64,000 nt of DNA from Gemmatimonadota bacterium (GTDB taxonomy: Bacteria; Gemmatimonadota; Gemmatimonadetes; Gemmatimonadales; GWC2-71-9). Numbering within the stretch: position 1 is the stretch's first letter; the number at the start of each line of letters is the position of its first letter. Below, piece by piece: positions 28,821 to 37,270 of the stretch. The DNA lies in contig JADKJZ010000002.1 of the NCBI GenBank assembly GCA_016720805.1, positions 246,075-310,074 of the forward strand, written 5' to 3'. The notes under the pieces are model-generated. The model did not search any database. It was not told the origin of the DNA and saw nothing but the letters and a program-made list of their open reading frames with translations. The translations under genes and the position numbers were made by a program.

Positions 28821-28852
28821 CGGCCTGGTGAGAGTAGGTTCTCGCCAGGCCG
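28821..28852 (-). terminator. Putative terminator hairpin after the zinc-ribbon gene
   Basis: Arms 28821-28833 and 28840-28852 pair over 13 bases with one G-T mismatch around a six-base loop. The hairpin lies between the stop of the zinc-ribbon gene (28920) and the start of the carbonic anhydrase gene (28748). Plus-strand TTTTT follows it at about 28,865; on the minus strand only a weak T-rich stretch follows. Orientation is therefore uncertain. The 28,749-28,919 gap otherwise holds nothing I can identify. Confidence 0.45.
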
Positions 28853-28919
28853 CCAAAAGTGTCGATTTTTAATACACTTTGCTGGTCACTTATTGATCAG
28901 CCGTTCGCGCCATTACCTG

Positions 28920-29715
28920 CTACTTCGTCGGCGTCGTCTTCAGGAAGTCGTCGAGCAGAGAGCGGTGGGCCAGATACTCGGGGCGCTTCAACGCGACCTC
29001 GGTATCGAAGTGTTGTCGGAACGCGAGCCGCGCCGCGCGCCCGGCGGCGACGTTCCCCTGATAGTCCGCGATGAGTGCGCGGAGATAGTCGACCAGGAGA
29101 TGATTCTCCGCGCTGGCGACGATCGTGTCGACCTGCGCGACCGCACCAGGGAAGTGACCGACCTGCGCACGCAGCAAGGCGAGATGAAAGCGCAAATCGT
29201 TGTTGCGATCGGCAGTCGGGAGATTGGTGAAGGCCTGCTCCATCATCGGGAAGAATCGGACGACCGTGGCGGTGTCGCCGGACTGCACCGACGTCTCGGA
29301 TTCGATCCGACAATCGCAGGAATTGCTCTTGGGGACTGAGTTTCGAGAGATCTGGCGGGGTGCCATCCGATACCACGGCTCCACTCGGCGACGTGGTCTC
29401 ACCGCTGGTGACGGTTGGACTCGGACGCGATGCGGCCCACCCCAATGCCGCAATCGCCGCGACCCCGAGCATCGCCGGTATGGTCCAGCTGCGCGTCCCG
29501 CGCGGGGTGGCCACGCTCGGTGTGTCGGGGGCCGACGGTTGCGCGTCACCACCGAAACTCGTCCCACAATTCGCGCAGAACATCGCACCCGGCGGCGCCA
29601 CGATGCCGCATTGCCGACAGGCTGATTCGGCGATCGCCGTGCCGTAGCTCTCGTAGAATCTGCCGTGGACCGATGCGCCGCACTGGGGACAGGATGTCGA
29701 AGATGAATGGTGCAA
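28920..29715 (-). CDS. Zinc-ribbon, single-helix, TPR-like protein (frameshifted)
   Basis: This protein of about 265 residues starts at 29715. The N-terminus carries zinc-ribbon pairs (SCPQCGASVHGR, CRQCGIVAPP, MFCANCGTSF). A Pro/Ser linker and one membrane helix follow (IPAMLGVAAIAALGWAA). After a linker (LSKLSPQEQFLRLSDRIRDV) a one-base shift near 29,300 leads to TPR-like helices (AFTNLPTADRNNDLRFHLAL, ALIADYQGNVAAGRAARLAF). The order cytoplasmic zinc ribbon, helix, outside TPR suggests a protein-assembly or signalling adaptor (inference). It is divergent from the electron-transfer operon, sharing a 200-base intergenic region. Confidence 0.7.
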
Positions 29716-29848
29716 TGGGCCTCCGCCGCATCAACTGATTGACCTGAATCATTCACGGGGCACGCTCGAATCCGGCCCGCAATCTGCTTCACGTACAAGT
29801 GTACAAAGAATGCACACCGATTCCGATACTGCCGGGTTGTAAGATCCG

Positions 29849-29862
29849 TATCCGACCGGATA
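29849..29862. promoter_or_regulatory. Perfect dyad upstream of the electron-transfer operon
   Basis: The sequence TATCCG-AC-CGGATA is a perfect 6-bp dyad with a two-base spacer, centred about 60 bases upstream of the cytochrome b-like start. A second, looser dyad (GTACAAGTGTAC) lies near 29,793. Either could be a regulator site for the operon or for the divergent zinc-ribbon gene. No regulator is identified, so this is a sequence observation only. Confidence 0.3.
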
Positions 29863-29915
29863 GGATGACCCCCGTTGAACCACTTGCCGATTCGATGCAC
29901 GACCTGAGGGAAGGC

Positions 29916-30938
29916 ATGACCGATCCTGCGCGTCAACTCCACCCCGCCTATGAGATGCCCCGCCACCCTGAACTGGTCCGGGCGCCTCAAGTATCGACGG
30001 CGGTCGATGCTCCCCCGAGCACCGCGGGCCGGCCGACGCCAACGCCGTCAGCGACCGACGCTGCGCGCCGGGGCCGTTGGAAGATCTGGGGCTGGACCTT
30101 TGGCGTGGCGTTGCCGTTGGCTGCCGTGAACCTGATCGGTGCCCCGTACTACCTGGAACCGATGGCCGAGCGGGTTCGCCATCCGTGGCACGCCATGCTC
30201 CGCCCGTCGGGGACCGTCGGCCTGACCGCCGGGATCATTGCGGTGGCGATCTTCATCTTCCTCTGGCTCTACCCGCTCCGGAAGAAGTACAAGCGCCTCG
30301 CCTTCCTCGGCTCGCTCGGCAAATGGATGGATGTTCACGTCGCCACGGCCCTGGCGATGCCCCTCCTGTTGGCGATTCATGCGACCTGGCGCGCCGATGG
30401 CGTGATCGGACTCGGGCTCCTCTCGATGATGGTGGTGGTCGCCAGCGGTGTGATCGGCCGCTACCTCTACGTCCGGATTCCGCGCGCCCGGAATGGCGTC
30501 GAGCTGACACGCGAGGAAGTCGCCGGGCGGCGGCGCGAGTTGATCGGTGAGCTGGCCGAGACGACCGGACTCGGCGTCGACGTGGTCGAACGCACGCTCG
30601 CGGTCGGGGCGCCGGTGGAGGCAGAACAGAGCCTCGGCAAGATCTTCATGCGGCTGCTCGCCGACGATCTCACGCGGTGGCGCCGCACCTCGGAGCTGCA
30701 GCGCCGGTGGGCCGGTGTCGCGCCTGCCGGCCGGCCGCTGAGCAAGGCTGCGCTCGGCGAGGCGGTGCGCCTGGCGTCGCAGGAGATGTCGCTGGAGCAG
30801 CAATCGCGCATGCTCGAGGCGACCCATCGGGTCTTCCGGTTCTGGCACGTGGCTCACCGTCCCTTCGCGGTGACGGCAATGGTTGCGGTCATCATCCACA
30901 TCGTGGTCGTCCTCGCCGTCGGCGTGGTGCGGTACTAG
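29916..30938 (+). CDS. Cytochrome b-like five-helix membrane protein
   Basis: This is a 340-residue inner-membrane protein, the first gene of the electron-transfer operon. ATG 29916 is chosen because GAGG stands six bases upstream; earlier in-frame starts would encode a non-conserved leader. Helices are WKIWGWTFGVALPLAAVNLI, VGLTAGIIAVAIFIFLWLY, VATALAMPLLLAIHATW, GLGLLSMMVVVASGVIGRYL and PFAVTAMVAVIIHIVVVLAV. Histidines sit at matching depths of the third (DVHVA, AIHATW) and fifth helices (FWHVAHR, IIHIV), consistent with two b-type haems. The long loop between the fourth and fifth helices is charged and cytoplasmic. Its role would be to pass electrons across the membrane between the flavoprotein encoded next and the periplasmic cytochromes. 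That direction is inference. Confidence 0.72.
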   Translation: MTDPARQLHPAYEMPRHPELVRAPQVSTAVDAPPSTAGRPTPTPSATDAARRGRWKIWGWTFGVALPLAAVNLIGAPYYLEPMAERVRHPWHAMLRPSGTVGLTAGIIAVAIFIFLWLYPLRKKYKRLAFLGSLGKWMDVHVATALAMPLLLAIHATWRADGVIGLGLLSMMVVVASGVIGRYLYVRIPRARNGVELTREEVAGRRRELIGELAETTGLGVDVVERTLAVGAPVEAEQSLGKIFMRLLADDLTRWRRTSELQRRWAGVAPAGRPLSKAALGEAVRLASQEMSLEQQSRMLEATHRVFRFWHVAHRPFAVTAMVAVIIHIVVVLAVGVVRY

Positions 30939-32376
30939 GCCGCGACTACGGAATCCTCGCTGCGACCCTCCTCGCCTTCGTCCTGATCACCGGGCTCGCC
31001 ATCCGCATGCACCTGCGCGCAACGGCGAAGGCCGGTGGCGGGTCGGCCATGATGCCGAATTGTCCGCGCTGCGGCACGGCGCTCCACGTCGGGGCGATGC
31101 GGTGCCGTCAGTGCGGTGCACCGCAGCAGGCCTACGAACTGGTCTCGGCGCCGGTCGTCGAGGGTGAACTTCGCGGCCGGGAGCGGGCGCCGAAGGCGAT
31201 GGTGCGAGCCGACGTCTGTGTCGGCTGCGGCACGTGCGTCGACGCCTGTCCGGAGCCGGGCGCGATCACCATGCACAAGAAGCTTGCGGTGGTGGATGAC
31301 GCCCTGTGCAAGGGCCACGGCGAATGCGTGGCGGCCTGCCCGGTCGGTGGCATCCTGGTGACGACGGGCGCGGCGGTGAACCGGGTCTCCGTCCCGCTGG
31401 TCAATGCCAACTTCGAGAGCAATCTCCCCGGCCTCTACATCGTCGGCGAACTCGGCGGACGCGGGCTCATCAAGAACGCCGTGAACGAGGGCCGACTGGC
31501 GGTCGAACACATCGCGTCGACGCTGGCACCGGCGACGGCCGACGAACGCGATGCGGTCGACGTGCTGATCGTTGGCAGCGGTCCGGCCGGCCTCAGCGCC
31601 GGTGTCGAGGCGATCCGCAGCGGGCCCAAGTACGTCATGGTCGAGCAGGGCGCGTTGTCGGAAAGGTGCGGAAGTATCCGCGGCACAAGTTGCTGCTGGC
31701 GGAGCCGATCCAGATGCCGCTCTACGGCAACCTCTGGGTGGCAGATACCTCCAAGGAGTCGCTGCTGCGCGCATGGGAGAGCATCGTGGCGAGCAGCGGA
31801 CTCCAGGTGCGCACCGGTGAGCGCGTCCTGAAGGTCACGCCCGAAGGGACGCTCTTCGACGTCGAGACGTCGGCCGGCCGCTATCGGACGCGCCGCGTGG
31901 TGCTCGCGATGGGGCGCCGTGGCTCACCGCGGAAGCTCGGCGTGGTCGGCGAGGAACTGAGCAAGGTCGTCTACGAAATCGTCGAGATGGAGCAGTTCGC
32001 CGGGCGGCGGGTCTTGGTGGTCGGTGGCGGCGACAGCGCGATCGAATCAGCAGTGGGTCTCGGGAATCAGGATGGCACCACGGTGCAGCTCTCCTACCGT
32101 GGTGAGTCGTTCCCACGGATCAAGCCGCGCAATCAGGAGAAGCTCGATCGGGCGGTGGCGGCCGGGCGGATCACCTTGCTGCTGCAGACGCAGCTGCGCG
32201 AGGTGCGCGCCGACGTGGCGGTCCTCGAGGGGCCGGCCGGGGCGATGATCATCCCGAACGATGACGTGGTGATCCGGATCGGTGGTGATGCGCCGTTCGC
32301 ATTCCTCGAGCAGATCGGCGTGCGCATCGTGCAGAAGGACGTGCCGATCCCTCGCGACGTCGAGAAGGTGAGCTGA
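30935..32376 (+). CDS. Membrane-anchored zinc-ribbon/ferredoxin/YpdA-like flavoprotein (frameshifted)
   Basis: This is a redox protein of about 480 residues. An N-terminal helix (YGILAATLLAFVLITGLAIR) leads to a zinc ribbon (NCPRCGTALHVGAMRCRQCG), then a ferredoxin domain with CVGCGTCVDACP and CKGHGECVAACP. The second motif has His where the second Cys is usual. Next comes a flavoprotein 'GLY' motif (NLPGLYIVGELGGRGLIKNA). Only then come the FAD GxGxxG (VDVLIVGSGPAGLSAGVEA), a YpdA-like region (YPRHKLLLAEPIQMPLYGN) and the NAD(P) motif (RRVLVVGGGDSAIESAVGL). No CxxC thioredoxin-reductase site is present. A one-base shift near 31,670 interrupts it. No canonical start codon is seen upstream of the helix; the frame opens at the previous gene's stop. 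It probably moves electrons between NAD(P)H, ferredoxin and the cytochrome b. Confidence 0.78.
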
Positions 32377-34384
32377 TTGCGCTGGCTTCGGTGGCTTGGG
32401 CTGGTGGTTCTGTTGCTGCCGGGACGAGTGGATGCGCAGATCTCGCCGGGTGCGCTGGCGAAGGCGCACCAGGCGCTCGAAGGGGCGACCAAGTGCTCGC
32501 AGTGCCATGGCCCTCGGAAGGACGCGATGCCACGACTCTGTCTGAGTTGCCAAGGAAGTGACGCTGCTGGTGTCGCAGGGGCGGCGGTATCACGCGCGCG
32601 AGGCGAAGACGTCGGGGAAGAGTTGCGCGTCGTGCCATCCGGACCATGCCGGTCGCGAATTCGCGATGATCGCCTGGCCGGCCGGCGGCCGCGACCGCTT
32701 CGATCACCGCGGCGCGGGGTGGGCGTTGGAGGGAACGCATGCGCCGCTCGCCTGCGCCAAGTGTCACGTGGCGAAGTACCGGACCGATCCGGCGGCGCTG
32801 ATCTCGCCGCGGAAGGGATCACCGGGGTGGATGGGGCTGGAGACGGCCTGCGCGTCATGCCACGCCACGGACGACCCGCACCAGAAGTCGCTGGGGCCGA
32901 AGTGCGAGAAATGCCACACCGCCGATGCATGGGATCCGGCCCCGAAATTTGATCACATGAATTCCCGATATCGTTTGACGGGGGCCCATGAGCAGGTGAC
33001 CTGCAACGCCTGTCACCTCGCGCCGACACTCCGTATTGCACCGGATGCCACGGGGAAGCGGAACCCCCTGTACCGCCCCCTGCCGTTCGCCGAATGCGCG
33101 AGTTGCCATGCCGACCCTCACAAGGGACGGCTGTCATCGAAATGCAGTGATTGTCACGTTACGCAGGGGTTTGATGTGCTCGATCGTCGCGGCTTCAACC
33201 ACTCGCTGACTCGCTACCCACTCCTTGGCAAGCATCGCCAGGTGGGGTGCGACGCATGTCACGGGCGGGACATGGCGAAGCCACGACCGGTTTCCACCAC
33301 CTGCACGTCCTGCCATGCCGACCGGCATGCCGGGGAGGCGACGCTTGCCGGCGCGGTGGTCGACTGCGCCGCCTGCCATCGCGTCGAAGGCTTCGCCCCA
33401 TCGACCTTCACCGTGGCCCAGCACGGCACGGCGCGGTACCCGCTCGGCGGCAAGCATCGCGTGGTCCCCTGCGCCTCCTGCCACAAGGCGACCAAGGCGC
33501 CCGGGGCTGCGGCGGCGGCCAGCGTGACGCACCTGCGGGTCGCCTTCGCCACCTGCACGTCGTGCCACGTCGAGCACACGGCGCGCAGCTCCCCGGGACG
33601 GCGTGCGAGAGCTGCCACAGCGATCTCGGCTGGAAGGAGCTCCGGTACGATCGGGCCACGCACAGCACGACGACGCTGCCCTCGAGGACGGCACGCGGCG
33701 ATTGCCTGCGCGGATTGCCGCTCGGCGTCCCGCAGCGGCCTGCCGACCTTCGCGAAGACGACCGCGCTCGGTACCGCCGGCCTCCGGTTCAAACTGCCAG
33801 AGACCCGCTGTGCCGCCTGCCACGCCGATCCGCACGCCATTGCCGGCGAGACGCGCCGTCGTGACACGACCCTCACCTGCGGCGACTGCCACTCGGCGAC
33901 GGCGTTCCGCCCGTCGACGGTCGGGATGGAATCGCATGCGCGGTTCTCGTTTGCCCTCGAAGGCGCCCATCGCGCGGTGCCCTGCCGAGAGTGTCACAGC
34001 GGACTGCCGGCGTCGAGCGGGGTCGCCACGGGCCGGGCGTCGCTCGTCGGGGCGTCCAGGACGATGCCACGGGTGGCGCTGGGCGTGCCGAAGGGGGACC
34101 AGCTGCGCCAGCTGCCATCAGACTCCGCACGGCACGCAGTTCGACGCGAGGGCCGACAAGGGCCGGTGCGAAGCGTGCCAGCACCAGCGATCGCTTTGTC
34201 GGGCGCTCCGCTTCGATCATGAACAGCAATCGGCGTTTTCGGCTCAGGGGGCGCACGCCACGGTTCCTGCGCCAAGTGTCATCGCACCGAACAGGTTGGT
34301 GGAACCGCACGGGTGATCTACCGCCCCGTCGCCACGAGCTGCGAAAGCTGTCACACGGCCAAGCCGGCTGGAGGGGTGCAATGA
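32377..34384 (+). CDS. Multihaem c-type cytochrome, about 23 haem motifs (frameshifted)
   Basis: This exported cytochrome has about 670 residues. A TTG start immediately after the flavoprotein stop gives a signal peptide (RWLRWLGLVVLLLPGRVDAQ). CxxCH motifs begin with CSQCH and continue, among others, with CAKCH, CEKCH, CNACH, CSDCH, CDACH, CTSCH, CAACH, CESCH, CGDCH and CRECH, to a final CESCH near the C-terminus. I count about 23 once shifts near 32,555, 33,600-33,690 and 34,100-34,300 are corrected. Recurrent ADPHKG/ADRHAG segments and bridging His residues resemble class III/cytochrome c7-like haem wires. Its TGA overlaps the ATG of the giant repeat cytochrome. A periplasmic electron carrier is the likely role. 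Confidence 0.85.
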
Positions 34385-37267
34385 CACGCGTCTTGCTGCG
34401 CGGGCCTGTCGGCCGCCGTGGTGCTGCTGTCGCTCCTCGTTGGCCGCGCCCCGGCGCAGTCCGGCGCCAACCCGCATGGTCCCGCGATCGGGGCCTGCGC
34501 CACCTGCCATCGTCCCGAGGGGTGGAAGCCGGTGCGGATCGCAGCCACGTACCGGCACGCCGAGCGGACCTTTCCGCTCGACGGGGCGCACGCGACGGCG
34601 ACGTGTACCGCCTGCCATACGACCTTGGAGTTCTCGAAGACCAAGGCGACCTGCGCCTCATGTCACCAGGACGTCCACCGCAGCGAGCTTGGCACCGGAG
34701 TGCGCGATGCCATACCACGCGCAGCTTCACCGACCAGGCGCGGCTCTCCCGCCTGCACGAGGAGAATCGCTTTCCGCTCCGCGGGGCGCACGTGGCGACG
34801 GCCTGTGAGGCGTGTCTCCACCGATTGCACCACCTGCCACACCACCACGGTATGGCGCGGGGCGACCTTCGACCACAATACGACCACCTTCCCGCTGACC
34901 GGTGGTCACCAGGCGACGCAGTGCGCCGCCTGCCATACCGATGGCGTCTTCAAGGGGAAGGCAACCAGCTGCGTTTCCTGCCATCGCCCGAATTTCGACC
35001 AGACCAAGACGCCGCCGCACGGCGCGGCCGGCTTCTCGACCGATTGCACGACCTGCCACACGACCAGCCGCTGGCTCGGGACACCGTTCAACCACACGAC
35101 CACGCGCTTCCCGCTCACCGGTGGACACCAGCCGCTGACCTGCGCCTCCTGCCACGCTGACGGCGTGTACAAGGGGAAGGCGATGACCTGCGTGTCGTGT
35201 CACCGGCAGAACTTCGACCGCACGACCGTGCCGCCGCACGTGGCGGCCGGCTACTCCACCGACTGCACCAGCTGCCACAACTCGACGGCCTGGCTCGGTG
35301 CCGGCTTCAATCACAACACCACCCACTTCCCGCTGACCGGCGGGCACCAGGCGGTGACCTGCGCCTCGTGCCATGCCGATGGCGTCTACCGCGGCCGGTC
35401 GATGACCTGCGTCTCCTGCCATCGGCAGAGCTTCGATCAGGCGCGGACCCCGCCGCACGCGTCCGCCGGGTTCTCGACCGAGTGCACCACCTGCCATACC
35501 ACCACCCGGTGGCAGGGCGGGACGTTCAACCACTCGACGACGCAATTTCCGCTGACGGGCGGCCACCTCACCGCCACCTGCGCCTCGTGTCACGCGGATG
35601 GCGTCTACCGCGGCAAGTCGCAGAGTTGTGTGTCGTGCCATCGCACCAACTATGACGCCACGCGCACCCCGGCCCACGCGGCGGCCGGGCTACTCGACCG
35701 ACTGTACCACCTGCCACACCACGACCCAGTGGCTCGGCGCGACGTTCAACCACAACACGACCCGCTTCCCGCTGACCGGCGGGCACCTCACGGCGACCTG
35801 CGCCTCGTGCCATGCCGACGGCGTCTATCGGGGCAAGCCGACGACGTGCATCTCGTGTCACCGGACCAACTACGACGCCACCCGGACGCCGGCCCATGCG
35901 GCCGCGGGGTACTCGACCGACTGCACCACCTGCCACACGACGACGCAGTGGCTCGGCGCCAACTTCAATCACAGCACGACCCGCTTCCCGCTGACCGGTG
36001 GCCATCTCACGGCGACGTGCGCCTCCTGTCACGCCGATGGCGTCTATCGGGGCAAGTCGACGGCGTGCCTGTCGTGTCACCAGGCCGACTTCACGCGCAC
36101 CACCACGCCGCCGCACGCGGCCGCAGGTTTCGCAACCGATTGCACCACCTGCCATACCACGACCCGGTGGCAGGGCGCGACCTTCAACCACGGGACTACG
36201 CGGTTCCCGCTGACTGGCGGTCACCAGGCGGCCTCGTGCGCTTCCTGCCACGCCGACAACGTCTACCGCGGCAAGTCGATGACCTGCGTCTCGTGCCACC
36301 GCACCGACTATGACGGCACGCGGACGCCGGCGCACGCTGCGGCAGGCCATTCCACCAAATTGCACTGTCCGCCACCACCACGGTGGGGCGGTGCGACTGC
36401 TCCAACCACAGCACCACGCGGTTCCCGCTGACCGGCGGCCATCTCACGGCGACGTGCGCGTCCTGTCACGCCGATGGCGTCTATGCCGGGAAGTCGACCA
36501 CCTGCGTGTCGTGTCACCGCACCAACTACGACGCGACCCGGACCCCGGCGCACGCGGCGGCCGGCTACTCGACCGACTGCCACTTGCCATACCACCACCC
36601 AGTGGCGGCGACGTTCAATCCAGCACACCATTCCGCTCACGGGCCCACCTGGCCGTGAGCTGCGCGAGCTGCCACGCCGACGGCGTCTATCGCGGCAAGC
36701 CGACGACCTGCATCTCGTGCCACCAGACGGACTTCAGTCGGACCACGACGCCCCCGCATGCCGCGGCCGGCTTCTCAACGACCTACAGTCCGCCACACGA
36801 CGACGCGGTGGGGAGGGCGACCTTCAACCACGGCACGACTGCGTTCCCGCTGACCGGCGCGCACATCACGACCAGCTGCGCCACGTGCCACCTGAACAAC
36901 GTCTATCGCGGCTTGCCGGCGACGTGCATCTCCTGCCACCAGCAGGACTGCACCTCGGCGACCAATCCGTCGCACCCGGGGTCGGCGTTCCCGACGACCT
37001 GTGCCACCCCTGCCACACCACGACGCGCTGGCAGGGTGCGACGTTCGACCACGACGGCCCGTACTTCCTGATCTACTCGGGCACCACCGTGGCCGTTGGG
37101 CGAGCTGTGCCACCTGTCACACGGCCCCGGGCAACTACACCGTCTATACCTGCATGAGCTCGGGCTGCCATTCGCGCACGAGCACCGACTCCGAGCACCG
37201 CGGCCGAAACGGGTATCAGTACGTCGCGACCGCCTGCTACTCCTGCCACCCGCGGGGTCGCTCATGA
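34381..37267 (+). CDS. Giant tri-haem-repeat c-type cytochrome (frameshifted)
   Basis: This exported multihaem protein has about 960 residues and an estimated 35 or more haem sites. It starts MTRVLLR; after one shift near 34,400 it reads LSAAVVLLSLLVGRAPAQ, a signal peptide. A leader of four to five haem motifs (CATCH, CTACH, CASCH) precedes about ten tandem repeats of 73 residues. Each repeat contains CTTCH, then FNH..TTRFPLTGGH, then CASCHADGVYRGK, then CISCHRTNYD and PAHAAAGYS. The C-terminal cap carries an unusual CMSSGCH (C-x4-CH) and ACYSCHPRG, which also ends related repeat cytochromes. At least eight indels interrupt the reading, several inside CxxCH codons. The regular haem spacing suggests an extended wire. 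It is probably periplasmic or on the cell surface, with the barrel encoded next. Confidence 0.85.
34823..37020 (+). repeat. 219-bp tandem coding repeat encoding the tri-haem unit
   Basis: CTTCH-type codons recur at about 34,825, 35,045, 35,265, 35,483, 35,703, 35,922, 36,142, 36,361 (degenerate), 36,578, 36,781 (degenerate) and 37,003, a period of 219 bases (73 codons). Neighbouring units, for example those at 35.5-36.1 kb, are close to identical in DNA and protein. That implies recent expansion or gene conversion. The array is coding, not a spacer-type repeat. Confidence 0.88.
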
Positions 37268-37270
37268 GCA

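Noticed and set aside
29799..29915. A GTG start at 29799 for the cytochrome b-like gene
   Set aside because: It would add a leader covering the dyad and promoter region; the ATG at 29916 has a good GAGG site six bases upstream.
31200..32376. Thioredoxin reductase assignment for the flavoprotein
   Set aside because: The CxxC redox motif between the FAD and NAD(P) domains is absent; YpdA-like motifs fit better.
34823..37020. CRISPR or minisatellite interpretation of the 219-bp repeat
   Set aside because: The repeat is continuous coding sequence in units of 73 codons with conserved haem motifs, without spacers.
34381..37267. Programmed frameshifting to make several cytochrome isoforms
   Set aside because: Indels occur at many different sites, some inside CxxCH codons, without slippery sequence plus structure; sequencing error is simpler.
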